DNA from: Bin87 sp965217175 | Lineage (GTDB): Bacteria > Chloroflexota > Dehalococcoidia > Lucifugimonadales > UBA3495 | Assembly (NCBI GenBank): GCA_965217175.1 | Contig: OZ244251.1 | Span: forward strand, 310,001-374,000 | Reading direction: 5' to 3' | Length of the DNA: 64,000 nt | Shown: piece by piece, positions 17,053-26,234 of the stretch | Numbering within the stretch: position 1 is the first letter of the stretch | Layout of the letters: each line of letters starts with the position of its first letter | Made by a program: the position numbers and the translations under genes | Notes under the pieces: generated by a model | Seen by the model: only the letters and a program-made list of their open reading frames with translations | What the model was told of the DNA's origin: nothing | Database searches by the model: none

Positions 17053-18633
17053 TTACAAGTTGGGCTGTTGCCTCAGCCGACTGGTGTCGAGGGTGACTAG
17101 CCTACGCCTGGCTCGCTTCCCCAGCGCCACCAGGAACATCACGCTTTTACCTGCCGCGTGGGGCGAGAAGAATCTGGATACTTGGTCGTCGTAAAACGTC
17201 AGGCCAGAGGCCCCCAGTCCTTGGGCATAGGCTGCCAGGTAGATTTTGCCCGCTGTGATACTGGCATCCAGCTGAGCCAACCGGTAACCCCGGTTACCAA
17301 AACGCTCCAGTATCGGATTCAGATTAGTCATGAAGAAAAAGTCGACGCTGGCATCGGCCGGAAGCGGCTGATCGAGCCCCAGATGACCAGCTTGCCGACG
17401 GTAGTCTCCTTCTTTCAGCAGCTCCAGAGCCTTCAGGTCTCGGTGGAACACATATGCGCCAGATGGGAGGTCGTCCACAGTGTTCACGATCAGGTAAATA
17501 TCATTGAGAGCAGCGCCAGGTTGTCCTAAAAAGTCTGCCGGGATGCCCTGCGTGGCCTTTTCGAGCACCGTCGACAGCTCCCGGAGGGTTATCGATTCGC
17601 GGCTGAAACGGCGTGCGGACCCGCGCCGAACGATGACCGACTCGATGGAGTCCTGGGGCGTCTCGCCGTCAGAGTAGCGATTTAACGGTACGAGGCGTCC
17701 CGAAGGATGGGGCATCAGCATTGCCGGGCCTTCGCCTCGCCAAGAAACCACCTCTGCTTCATCCGTCAGAGAGGAGGCACCGTGCATCTCCCAAATGGCG
17801 GGTAATTCTACCTCGCACTCCGAAATCGGCTGAGTATCCAGCGCAAGTGGCTCTAAGTCGGAAGAGGATCCGATTGACGGCTCGGGAACGAATCCAACTG
17901 GTACCAACACGAGAGCTACTTCCTGCCGGTTCTCCAGATCCAGCAGGCGGTTAACCGAGCTGTCCACGAATCCGGCCACCACCTTAGCAGGTAGGCCATG
18001 CGCCGCGGCTATGGCTAAAGTGTTCGCCAGAATGGTTCCGCTGTCCCAATAGGAGTGGCGGTATTCCCGGGCCTGGTACTTACAGGCGTTCCGCCAAAAT
18101 ACATCGGTATAGAGGATTATGGCGGGAGCATGGGTCAAGCTCGGCTCGTTGCCACTGGCAGCCACCAGGGTTCCCCGATAGTCGCCCGGCCGTAGCCGGG
18201 TTAGGGACGGCCCTCCGGGATTATAGTGGTAGACTCCGGCTGCTAAACCAGGCAGGTCTCCACATACCACATAAAGCTCGATGTGGTACAGAGCACCGGT
18301 ACAGGCCGCGGCACGAAACGGCATGGATCCCCAGGGGAAGTTCAACCTCTTGGTAATCCCAGCTGAGAAGTACAGAATGCTGCTCAAGGTGGTGATATCC
18401 AGTGTTCCGTCACTGACTGAGGGAATAACCTCCATGGAGATCGCGGATAGCGCGGGCACCACCGATGGCGATGCCTCAAACGGCAACGGAATCGGATCCA
18501 GATCCGGGTATATTTTGAACAGCAGGGGTTGGCTCGACGGGTCAAAGGAGTGCCGAGGGTCCATCAGATTCCCGTGGGGGTGCTTGGTGCCGTTGTGGTA
18601 ATACCAGGTGGCTTGAATTTCTCGATTTACCAT
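17053..18633 (-). CDS. SagB-type dehydrogenase, tandem nitroreductase-like domains
   Basis: The protein has 526 residues and two nitroreductase-fold halves, about 65-260 and 325-515. The first has ILYFSAGITK, RAAACTGALYHIELYVV and an HSYWDSGTILANTLAIAAAHGL segment typical of SagB-type FMN dehydrogenases. The second opens VIVRRGSARRFSRESIT and contains QLDASITAGKIYLAAYAQGL. SagB enzymes oxidise azolines in RiPP pathways, but single-gene SagB-type dehydrogenases occur without peptides, and no precursor or cyclodehydratase is visible here. AGAGGA precedes the ATG. It follows the DUF309 gene by 31 bases and is probably co-transcribed with it. Confidence 0.85.
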   Translation of the reverse strand: MVNREIQATWYYHNGTKHPHGNLMDPRHSFDPSSQPLLFKIYPDLDPIPLPFEASPSVVPALSAISMEVIPSVSDGTLDITTLSSILYFSAGITKRLNFPWGSMPFRAAACTGALYHIELYVVCGDLPGLAAGVYHYNPGGPSLTRLRPGDYRGTLVAASGNEPSLTHAPAIILYTDVFWRNACKYQAREYRHSYWDSGTILANTLAIAAAHGLPAKVVAGFVDSSVNRLLDLENRQEVALVLVPVGFVPEPSIGSSSDLEPLALDTQPISECEVELPAIWEMHGASSLTDEAEVVSWRGEGPAMLMPHPSGRLVPLNRYSDGETPQDSIESVIVRRGSARRFSRESITLRELSTVLEKATQGIPADFLGQPGAALNDIYLIVNTVDDLPSGAYVFHRDLKALELLKEGDYRRQAGHLGLDQPLPADASVDFFFMTNLNPILERFGNRGYRLAQLDASITAGKIYLAAYAQGLGASGLTFYDDQVSRFFSPHAAGKSVMFLVALGKRARRRLVTLDTSRLRQQPNL

Positions 18634-18664
18634 AGGTTCCTCTGCTGGCGTTCACCGAGCTCTA

Positions 18665-19165
18665 CTAGCATGGTTTCAATAGGGGGTTCTCAAAGTGTAA
18701 ATAGACTGGAGCAAGTTGGTCTATGGCGTACCAGTCTGCTACTTCTGCATCCTGGCAATAGGCCAAACGCTTGCCGATATCGCTGAGCAAGTTTCCGATT
18801 TCAACGCCCATGAATTTGGGACAAAAGGGGGTCAGGGCATATTGGGCGTCACGGAGCTTAGCTGTCCCTCCATGGCGGTTACGTCGCTCTAGGTGCAGGA
18901 GGCCAACCGCCGCCTTGATCAGTCCATGGTAAAACAAGCGCAGGGGATACCCTTCGGGCAGCCAAAGTTCTTCCAGGGTTTCGTGACATTGCCAGTATTG
19001 TGCTCGATTGAACTCGCGTATCGCTTGCCCAAACTTGGCCGGTGGATCGGACGCTACCGGCAAAAAAGGAGGCAGTCCCTCTTGGTGCAGCAATCTTATC
19101 CAATCAAGGTCCAGTTTCTGCCTTTCCCCCTTGGCAGCATACTTGGGCAGGTCGCCAGTCGACAC
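18665..19165 (-). CDS. DUF309 domain protein
   Basis: The protein has 166 residues. GTG at 19165 is chosen because AAGGAGG stands five bases upstream; an ATG slightly further upstream would span that site. The core FNRAQYWQCHETLEELW, then LRLFYHGLIKAAVGLLHLER, is the DUF309 signature with its conserved His, Glu and Trp residues. DUF309 proteins are small helical proteins of unknown function. It is the first gene of a minus-strand set with the SagB-type dehydrogenase. Confidence 0.85.
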   Translation of the reverse strand: MSTGDLPKYAAKGERQKLDLDWIRLLHQEGLPPFLPVASDPPAKFGQAIREFNRAQYWQCHETLEELWLPEGYPLRLFYHGLIKAAVGLLHLERRNRHGGTAKLRDAQYALTPFCPKFMGVEIGNLLSDIGKRLAYCQDAEVADWYAIDQLAPVYLHFENPLLKPC

Positions 19166-19299
19166 AGAACCTCCTTGCATCAAGCCTAATGTACCAGTCC
19201 GTCTTGTCTTGATTTGTGTCTCCTACCCCCTGATGTCGGTCGGGACAATACCGTTACACGGCCCAGGAGCATGCGCTCGCTAGGCCCATTTTGATGCCC

Positions 19300-19628
19300 T
19301 TAGCGTTGCGACGTGGTCAGGACCAACATTACGCTCCGAGCGGCCGCGGAGCCCAAGGATTTTCCCGATGCCTCCTGTTCCAAGCGTACTCCTTCGGCCA
19401 CGGCATCGTAGATGGCCAGACCGATCAGATTGCCTACCAGGGTGGATGTGCCGCCTACTGAGAAAAGCCTCCACCGGCGGTGGAGGCTACGACCATCGCG
19501 TCCGAGGAAGTCCCAGTAGCCGTTGACCCTCCCTCGGTCTTTACCCCGGCCTCGAACAACGCCAGAGTTTTAGCCACCGTGGCGAGGGGGGCCGATAGCC
19601 AGAGCGGCCACTTAGGTCTCCCCTGATT
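19300..19628 (-). pseudogene. cbiZ: Adenosylcobinamide amidohydrolase (CbiZ) C-terminal remnant
   Basis: The minus strand reads LATVAKTLALFEAGV, then STATGTSSDAMVVASTAGGG, then after a frameshift VGGTSTLVGNLIGLAIYDAV, to a stop at 19300-19302. CbiZ proteins carry an ATGTSTDA-type segment followed by a G-T-x-LGxxIGxAVY segment, so the match is convincing though short. The N-terminal half is missing. CbiZ cleaves adenosylcobinamide in cobamide salvage. The remnant suggests the ancestor of this locus salvaged cobamides. Confidence 0.6.
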
Positions 19629-19751
19629 AACGACAATTAGTCCTGCCTGTTACGACGACTATTTTTGCCGGTCGATATTATGAGGTAATCATTCGGTACG
19701 GAGGTACCGTTGATTACAGACCGACAAGTCAGGCTATTGAGGCATAAACGT

Positions 19752-19951
19752 ATGGAAGGCAAGACACAGGAAACGCGGCGGCCGCCAAGGCTGGGATGAG
19801 CGTGCGTTCGGTACGGAAGTGGCAGAGTGGCCCGTTGCCGTCGGCGACGAAACCGGAGCACTGGTGGCGCACTCGGCCCGACCCCTTCGACGGGGTGTGG
19901 GAGGATGAGATCGAGCCGCTGCCACGCCCAACGCGCTATTGCACGGCGTAA
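19752..19951 (+). pseudogene. IS21-family IstA N-terminal fragment
   Basis: The fragment starts MEGKTQET and, after a one-base frame change, continues AAAKAGMSVRSVRKWQSGPL with PEHWWRTRPDPFDGVWEDEI to a stop at 19949-19951. This is the N-terminal helix-turn-helix region of IS21 IstA transposases. The integrase core and IstB are absent. Confidence 0.75.
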
Positions 19952-20015
19952 TGTCTCCGTCCGGCCCGGCGTCAGGGTCTTTCCTCCAAAATCAACCATT
20001 GATGTCTTGATGCTG

Positions 20016-20948
20016 TCAGATCCGGATCCGCTCGATCTCGTCCAGGGTCACCTGGTCTCCCCGCCGGTCGTAGAGCCGCGTGGTCTGGGACGACTGGTGG
20101 GCCGCCATCTGGCGGGCGTTTTCCACGTCGCCGCCGTTCAACAGATAGGTGGTGATCGCGGTGGCGCGGAAGGTGTGGCAGCAGGTGGTCTCCGGCAGAC
20201 CGGCGGCCATGGCCCGACGCTTGATCATCTCCAGCGCCTTCTTGCGGTCCAGCCGGTTGCCGGTCAGCTGCTTGCGGTTGTCGACCGCCTGGAACAGCGG
20301 GGCCTGCTGTTGCCCCCACAGTCCGGCGGCGTCCAGGTAGTCCTCCACGTAGTCGATGGCGTGGTGGTGGGCTGGCATCTGGTGCACCTTGCCGCTCTTC
20401 TCCTGGAGCCGGAACATCCGGTGGCGGCCGCTCATGTAGTAATCGCCCACGTTCATGCCCACCACGGCGCCGATGCGCCCGAAGGAGAAGACCATCGTCC
20501 CGATGATGGCCCGGTCCCGCCGGCCCACCACGTTGTGCAACGGTATCGAGTCCAGCAAGTGGCGGGTCTGCTCCGCGTCGAGCAGGGGTGTCTTGCCCTC
20601 TCGCACGATGTGCTGGGGCCCCTTCACCGAGCCGGCCGGATTGATGTCCAGTACCCCTCCGGAGACCAGCCAGTCCAGACAGCGACGAATCGCCGCCAGG
20701 TGCTGCTTCACCGTGGGGGGCGCCGCGTTCATCTGTTCGATGTAGGCGCTGACGTGAACCGGACGGATGCGGTCCAGCTCCACCAGCTGCCTTTCCTCGC
20801 ACCAGGTGAAGAACCGTTGCACCGCCCGCCAGTAGGCCGCGCGGGTGTTGGCATTCCGGATGGTGGCAGCGAAAAAGTCGACGTAACGCTCGAAGGCCCG
20901 TGCTCCGGCGAGCTGGATGGCGATTGGAATGTTCCGGCCCAGCTCCGC
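20016..20948 (-). CDS. Tyrosine recombinase/integrase
   Basis: The sequence ends EIERIRI at 20016. The catalytic domain has GRIGAVVGMNVGDYYM (first Arg), HTFRATAITTYL (H-x-x-R) and AAHQSSQTTRLYDRR (His and nucleophile Tyr). The N-terminal core-binding domain reads RAFERYVDFFAATIRNAN, followed by AYWRAVQRFFTWCEE. Similarity extends up to about 20948, but a stop lies upstream in this frame and no ATG is found. A GTG at 20822 would drop part of the domain, so the 5' end may be damaged. It resembles stand-alone phage/integron-like recombinases of uncultured bacteria rather than XerC/D. Confidence 0.75.
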   Translation of the reverse strand, partial: AELGRNIPIAIQLAGARAFERYVDFFAATIRNANTRAAYWRAVQRFFTWCEERQLVELDRIRPVHVSAYIEQMNAAPPTVKQHLAAIRRCLDWLVSGGVLDINPAGSVKGPQHIVREGKTPLLDAEQTRHLLDSIPLHNVVGRRDRAIIGTMVFSFGRIGAVVGMNVGDYYMSGRHRMFRLQEKSGKVHQMPAHHHAIDYVEDYLDAAGLWGQQQAPLFQAVDNRKQLTGNRLDRKKALEMIKRRAMAAGLPETTCCHTFRATAITTYLLNGGDVENARQMAAHQSSQTTRLYDRRGDQVTLDEIERIRI

Positions 20949-21300
20949 CGCAGGTTGGGGCGGGCTGGCGCCAGGGCATGCGCTCGTGCTGGAACGGGCG
21001 AGTCGGGTGGTTGCCAGCTTTGCACGTCATCTGCTCCCGGGGCGTCCGATTTTAGCTGGCAGTATACTCGAATCAAAAGCAGAGCATAAAGCTAGTTATG
21101 CACCTCTTTTGAGGCGGTGTTCGGGACGTGTGTGTCGAGGTTCCTATAGTCTCACGGGCGGAGCTGGTTTCTTCTCTGTCGGCGTTGACATTGCCGGCGC
21201 GCAGCTGTCCGTAGATCGGGTATTGCGCCGCGATCCGCAGGACCGCCCGGTCCACCGCCTCCGACACCCGGTTCTGCAGCAACGGCTTCTTCCGGGAAAT
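20949..21300 (-). other. Decayed DNA with an integrase-core transposase scrap
   Basis: About 21160-21300 on the minus strand reads LLQNRVSEAVDRAVLRIAAQ, then YPIYGQLRAGN. This resembles the helical segment before the catalytic core of IS481/IS3-type transposases. The scrap is too short to classify and abuts the LuxR remnant. Nothing else is supported here. Confidence 0.35.
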
Positions 21301-21714
21301 CTAATAGAGCGCGGCTTCTCCTCCGTTTGCCGGGCGCCAGCTCTCCACCTTCCCAGCGAAGATGCCGAGTTCCGTCCTGCTGGAGATGTGCAGCTTTCGA
21401 AAGATGCGGCTCATGTGCCCCCGCACGGTATTCGCGCTGAGCGTGAGTCGTTCTCCGATGTCGGTGTAGTTCATTCCGCTGGCAGCCAGAAACAGCACCT
21501 GTCATTCCCGGTCGTTCAGACCGCCCACATCCACCAATCGGCGGTTGGATCGTGACGTTTCAAGCACCAGGGCCGCCACCGCCGGGATGAACAGCATCTC
21601 ACCGTTGCCGTTGCAACGAACGGTGCGGATCACGTCTTGCTCGGGGCCGTCCATGGGCAGGTAGCCAGCAGCGCCAGCCAGTATCGTGGCGGTCAGCTCG
21701 TCGGGGGCGACCAA
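21301..21714 (-). pseudogene. LuxR-family response regulator, nonsense-mutated remnant
   Basis: The minus strand holds the end of a receiver-like domain (DELTATILAGAAGYLPMDG), then LNDRE, an in-frame TGA at 21502-21504, and QVLFLAASGMNYTDIGERL with SANTVRGHMSRIFRKLHI, the LuxR helix-turn-helix. LuxR proteins usually have LNDREWQVL here, so the TGA most likely replaces a TGG tryptophan codon. The phosphoacceptor half is missing or frameshifted upstream. Confidence 0.7.
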
Positions 21715-21729
21715 GGAAGAGGAAGTGGT

Positions 21730-22083
21730 ATGAACAGCATGGGAACGTCGTCAACCGAAGCCGGTCAGCCCTTATTGAAACAACCTGCCCGTAAAGGCTG
21801 GATGTGGAGGACGGGCCTTCTCCCCTGGCTGCTGCCATTGCTGGCGGTAGCAGTATTGGTCGCCGTCGGCGCGTGGGTAGGTTTGTCGGCGCCAGTGCAG
21901 GCTCAGGAAACGGTGGACTACGATGCGGACGACGATGGTCTGATCGAGGTATCGAGCCTGGCGCAGCTGAACGCCATCCGCTGGGACCTGGACGGGGATG
22001 GGTCCACCACCGACACCGGCTACGCTGCCGCCTTTCCCAACGCAGTCACTGGCATGGGGTGTCCGTCTGCTGGTTGCATGTGA
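21730..22083 (+). pseudogene. Truncated secreted protein with DYDADDDGLIEV motif
   Basis: The 117-residue frame has a basic N-terminus, a membrane segment (LLPLLAVAVLVAVGAW) ending in a signal-peptidase-like VQAQ, then VDYDADDDGLIEVSSLAQLN and a segment ending MGCPSAGC. In related Chloroflexota secreted proteins this motif opens a long extracellular domain with GYEL and LDFD strands. Here a stop follows at once, and the next gene's ribosome binding site overlaps the end. It is therefore probably a 5' fragment of a larger gene. Confidence 0.6.
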
Positions 22084-22093
22084 GGAGGAACGT

Positions 22094-24832
22094 ATGAGGT
22101 TGCTGATAAAGTTGTCCGACTCAGTCGGAATCCCAGCGTTGTTGAGCGTCTGCCCGCGGCGGACGCTCTTTCCCGTCCTGTTCACTCTAGCCCTGCTGGC
22201 GTCCCTAACCCTCCCCCAGGTCAGCCATGCCCAGGGCAGCCTGCCCGGGGCGCCGGCCAATCCGATGGCGTTGGGTGGCCCCAGTAGCGTAACGCTCAGC
22301 TGGGACGATCCCGCCGACGACAGCATCACGGAGCACCAGTACTACCAGGCCCAGGTTGCCAAGCTGGTCCATCCCGACCTAACCTACGACGATCGCTTCG
22401 GCTGGTCGGTGGCCGTGGACGGCGATGTAGCCGTGGTGGGCGCGCCCGGGGATGAACTGGAACACGGCCTCCCCGGTGCCGCCTACGTGTTCACCAGGCA
22501 ATCAGGCGTGTGGACCCGGGTGGCCGAACTGACCGCTTCCGACGGCAGCAACGGCGACCGCTTCGGCGTGTCGGTGGCGGTGGCCGGCGACACCATCGTC
22601 ATCAGCGCCAAGAGACACGGTGTGGATGACGTGCAACACGGAGCGGTTTACGTCTTCACGAAACCCGCCTCGGGGTGGGCCGACGCCACCGAGACGGCCA
22701 AGCTCGCCGCATCGGACGGCGCCGACGAAGACCGGTTCGGCGCCAAGGTGGCGCTGGCCGGGAACACCATAGTGGTGGGCGCGCCCCATGATGATGACGA
22801 AGGAGATGAAGACGAGGATCAGGAGGACAATGTTGCGTCGGTGGGGTCGGCATACGTGTACGTCCAGCCCGACTCGGGCTGGACCGACGCTACCGAAGAC
22901 GCCAAACTCACCGCGTCGGACGGCGACGAATATCACCAATTCGGCAAGTCCGTAGCCACGGACGGAGCAACCGTTGTGGCAGGAGCGCCCAAGTCATTCT
23001 CGGAAGAAAACCCTCCCGGAGTGGCCTACGTGTTCGAGCGGCCCAGCGACGGGTGGGCCGACGCTACGGAGACGGCCCAGCTCACCGCATCTGATGGACA
23101 CGACTTCGACTTTTTCGGGGAATCAGTGGGCGTCGATGGCGACACCATAGTAGTGGGAGCTCCCCTAAATGAACTCGACGATCATCCTTCCGGGTCGGCC
23201 TACGTTTTCGTCCGTCCCGAAGACGGTTGGGCAACGGCCGACGAAACGGGCAAACTGACGGCTTCCGACAGTGAGTTGAACAATCAATTTGGTTTCTCCG
23301 TAGCGGTTAGCGGTGATTACATCGTAGTCGGTAACGTGGGCGACGGTGAGGTCCGTACCCGTGGCGGCGCGGCCTACCTGTATGCCGAGCCAGCCGCTGG
23401 TTGGGCTGACGCCGTCGAAACGGCGAAATTAACTCCCCCCAACGCCTCTACTGATTACCGGGTTGGGTATTCCGTGGCCGTGGACGCGGACGCCGACACG
23501 GTATTCGCCGGTTCACTGTCCCTGTCAGCTTACTCCTACCAGATTTCAGCCTGGACGCCGATACCCGACAGCGGCCACGGGGAAGCCAACGCCACGTCCT
23601 ACACCGTGTCCGGATTGACCAATGGCCTGGATTACGCCTATCGGGTCCGGGCGGTGAACGGGGCGGGACGAGGTCAGGCATCGGACAGCGTAGAAGCCAC
23701 GCCGGGGACACCAACCCAACCCGTGGGTCTCAGGGCGACGCCGGACGCCAACTCCGTGATACTCAACTGGTCCGCCGCCAGTGCGTATGAAATAATCACC
23801 AGATACGAGTTCCGGGGCGATGGTTCCGGTCGAGGCTGGCAGGATATTCCAGGCAGTGATGCTACGACTACCAGCTACACCGTGACCGGCCTGACCAACG
23901 GCCAGAGCTACACCTTCCAGGTGCGGGCGGTGAATCCGGTAGGAACAGGTCCGGCTTCGGACAGGGTAACAGCCACGCCGCAGTTTCTGGTAACAATATC
24001 GGTGAGCGATTCCACGCCGGTGGTCGGACAGCGCATCACCCTGACCGCCAATGTCGCATCAGGGATAACCGTCGCGTCCTACCAGTGGGATCGCAGGTTT
24101 GGGGATGGCACCTGGCGCGAAGACGGCCCGCCCAGAAAGTCCAAAGGCGTGGAGTTCGACGTAAATCGAACTGCCGTCTACCGCGCAGTGGCAACCCTGT
24201 CCACTGGCCGAACCGTCCGCTCGGAACCGGTCACGTTGACCTGGCGGAAATTCTCCAGAATTACGGTGAGCAACTCCTCGCCGGCTCGGGGGGAACCGGT
24301 GGCCTGGACTGCTCAACTCAGAGGAGGCGATTGCAGTTCGATGCACTACGCCTGGTACCAGGTCGGTGTGAATGGCGCCGGGTCTTCCGTCGAGGGTGCC
24401 AGCTCGGATACGATAACCGAGATGTTCTTCCAGGCTGAACCACGAACATATTACGTGGAGGTAACCTGCTCTGATAGCGAGGGGAACGGCGTCACCTACA
24501 CGTTGGACCGCGTTACTGCAACCGCCACCGACGAGATCTGGCCCTATGCAACAATCACCTCGAATGACGACGACAACGTGGTGCCGGTGGGCACCCAGGT
24601 GGTGCTCACCAGCAACTTGGAACGTAGCCACCCACCTCTCAACTACCGAGGAACCTGGGAGCGGAGGTTCGGCAACGGGGAGTGGCGTGAAGTGGTGGAC
24701 AAGCCAGGGTCAGCTCGTTTCCGGAGGACGTTCGACAGCCCGGGTTCGAGGACCTACCGGTCGTCCATCTACATCATCCAGTTGGACGACACCGTCAAGT
24801 CAGATCCGATTACGGTAACCTGGACGGAGTAG
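22094..24832 (+). CDS. Secreted FG-GAP propeller / fibronectin type III protein
   Basis: The protein has 912 residues. ATG at 22094 is preceded by GAGGAGGAACG. A signal peptide ends near SHAQG. An FN3 domain begins (SSVTLSWDDPADDSITEHQY) and is interrupted by about seven FG-GAP-like blades of about 55 residues with FGxSVAVxGDTIVVGAP. The FN3 then resumes at YQISAWTPIPDSG, with TSYTVSGLTNGLDYAYRVRA. A second FN3 (VGLRATPDANSVILNWSAA) and Ig-like C-terminal segments follow. FG-GAP blades form integrin-like beta-propellers that bind Ca2+ and ligands. An extracellular adhesion or sensing role is inference. Confidence 0.85.
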   Translation: MRLLIKLSDSVGIPALLSVCPRRTLFPVLFTLALLASLTLPQVSHAQGSLPGAPANPMALGGPSSVTLSWDDPADDSITEHQYYQAQVAKLVHPDLTYDDRFGWSVAVDGDVAVVGAPGDELEHGLPGAAYVFTRQSGVWTRVAELTASDGSNGDRFGVSVAVAGDTIVISAKRHGVDDVQHGAVYVFTKPASGWADATETAKLAASDGADEDRFGAKVALAGNTIVVGAPHDDDEGDEDEDQEDNVASVGSAYVYVQPDSGWTDATEDAKLTASDGDEYHQFGKSVATDGATVVAGAPKSFSEENPPGVAYVFERPSDGWADATETAQLTASDGHDFDFFGESVGVDGDTIVVGAPLNELDDHPSGSAYVFVRPEDGWATADETGKLTASDSELNNQFGFSVAVSGDYIVVGNVGDGEVRTRGGAAYLYAEPAAGWADAVETAKLTPPNASTDYRVGYSVAVDADADTVFAGSLSLSAYSYQISAWTPIPDSGHGEANATSYTVSGLTNGLDYAYRVRAVNGAGRGQASDSVEATPGTPTQPVGLRATPDANSVILNWSAASAYEIITRYEFRGDGSGRGWQDIPGSDATTTSYTVTGLTNGQSYTFQVRAVNPVGTGPASDRVTATPQFLVTISVSDSTPVVGQRITLTANVASGITVASYQWDRRFGDGTWREDGPPRKSKGVEFDVNRTAVYRAVATLSTGRTVRSEPVTLTWRKFSRITVSNSSPARGEPVAWTAQLRGGDCSSMHYAWYQVGVNGAGSSVEGASSDTITEMFFQAEPRTYYVEVTCSDSEGNGVTYTLDRVTATATDEIWPYATITSNDDDNVVPVGTQVVLTSNLERSHPPLNYRGTWERRFGNGEWREVVDKPGSARFRRTFDSPGSRTYRSSIYIIQLDDTVKSDPITVTWTE

Positions 24833-25014
24833 AGACCAATGCTACGGTGACGTGTAATAGGCAAGACTAAATCTGACACTGGGGAGTAACTGAGTTAGAA
24901 CAGCCCCAGAGATGGGGAAGGAGTGTCTGTCAAGGGCGGCGGCAAAACGTACCACTGTGGTGTCGCCGTTCAGGATAAATGTCCGCATAAGTGTCCGGCA
25001 TAAATGTCACTCGA

Positions 25015-26091
25015 TCAGGCTGGTATGTTAGCAGAAGCTGACGCCGTGGGAGCCGTCCGGGGTAGCTGGTTTGGGGGACCCTCGGCGTCCAGGTATTTCC
25101 TAATGGTGCTCCGGTGGATCCCCAATTCCCGCTCGATCTCTCGAAGCGACATTCCATTGCACCTGGCTTTCTGGATCGCCTTCCACCTCTCCATTTGCAG
25201 GAATGTCGGCTTGCGCGCGGAGGTGGCTTTGGGATCTTCGGCGGCGGCCGAGCTGTTATTGTTGTCCCCTTGATTCTTCTCGTTCTCGACCCTTGAGTCC
25301 AGTTGTTTGAGGGTCGCGGTCCAGCGTTCGCCCAGGCCGTGGTAGCGGGAGGTCGGGACAGAAACAGGTGCAGAACACACCCGTGGCCGTTGCGTAGGAA
25401 TACGGGACTGGGGGGCACCTCCTGGGCAGCGAGGATGCTTCCTTCATGCCGTACCGACAGCCGGCCGTCCAGCCCTTTCAGGACCTCCAAAGCCGCCCCG
25501 GCATAGCTGGGACGTTCCGGCCCTGTCAGCAACTGCAGGGTGCAGTTGGAACCGCACCGTGTTGTCCCAGGCCACTTTCGTGCGGTGCTTGAAGCACAGG
25601 ACCTGTTCCAGGCACAGCTCCGGGTCCAGAGGCCGGAATGCGGGCTCAGGGTGTTGCGGGGGAACCCGGAATCGCTGGTTGTATCGCGGCAGGAACTGCT
25701 CCAGCACCCGGTTAGCTTCTTCGATGCCGCTGGCGCCAGCCAGGCGGAGTTCAGTTGCCAACCGATCCTGAAAGGTGCCTGCCGTTCGCTCCACGCAACC
25801 TCTTGCTTGGGGCGACTGGGCGAAAATCATTTGTATTCCCAGTTCCTCCATGGCCCAGCTGAAATGGGTTGGCATCCCGGGGAAGCCGGAACTGGCCGTG
25901 TGCCTGAAGACGGCGTGGCGGTCGGTGTAGAGGGCGACGGGTATGCCGGGATGCTGCAACAGACCCTGGATCAGCAGGAAGTAGTTGCGACTGTCTTCCT
26001 GCTCGCAGAAGAGGGCGTCAACCACCGTGCCGGTAGCATCATCCACCGCGATCAGCAGCGCGAACGGCGGCGCTTGGTCCGCCAGCGACTT
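25015..26091 (-). pseudogene. ISNCY-family transposase, truncated and frameshifted
   Basis: The minus strand carries the DDE core: VDDATGTVVDALFCEQEDS, YFLLIQGLLQHPGIPVALYT and DRHAVFRH, then QARGCVERTAGTFQDRLATE and FLPRYNQRFRVP. After frameshifts, 25015-25380 has SLREIERELGIHRSTIRKYL, a helix-turn-helix. The N-terminus is cut off at 26091 by the MITE, and what lies beyond the MITE is IS1182 DNA rather than the missing part. It is an inactive remnant. Confidence 0.7.
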
Positions 26092-26095
26092 CTAG

Positions 26096-26230
26096 TATTA
26101 CAACGACGCATTTTAGGTGCGACCTCCGACGCCCGTTCGTTCGCTTCGTAGATTTACGCCCGCCAGCTATCGCAGCAGACCCGCATTACGAAGCGTTTCC
26201 GAAGCGCCACAGCAACCCGTCGTTGTAATA
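26096..26230. mobile_element. MITE of the IS701-like element
   Basis: This 135-bp noncoding segment has terminal inverted repeats TATTACAACGACG. Its right end (complement of AACCCGTCGTTGTAATA) is identical over 17 bases to the right end of the IS701-like element at 27792-29249. It is flanked by CTAG on both sides (26092-26095, 26231-26234), fitting the YTAR 4-bp duplication of IS701-group transposases. It probably moved with that transposase. Confidence 0.85.
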
Positions 26231-26234
26231 CTAG

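Noticed and set aside
16521..19165. RiPP (azole) cluster around the SagB-type dehydrogenase
   Set aside because: No YcaO cyclodehydratase, E1-like protein or precursor peptide with Cys/Ser/Thr-rich core was found on either side.
19972..21030. Open frame of 352 codons overlapping the tyrosine recombinase
   Set aside because: It is in another frame on the same strand; the catalytic Arg, HxxR and Tyr motifs are all in the recombinase frame, and this frame is Gly/Arg-rich without domains.
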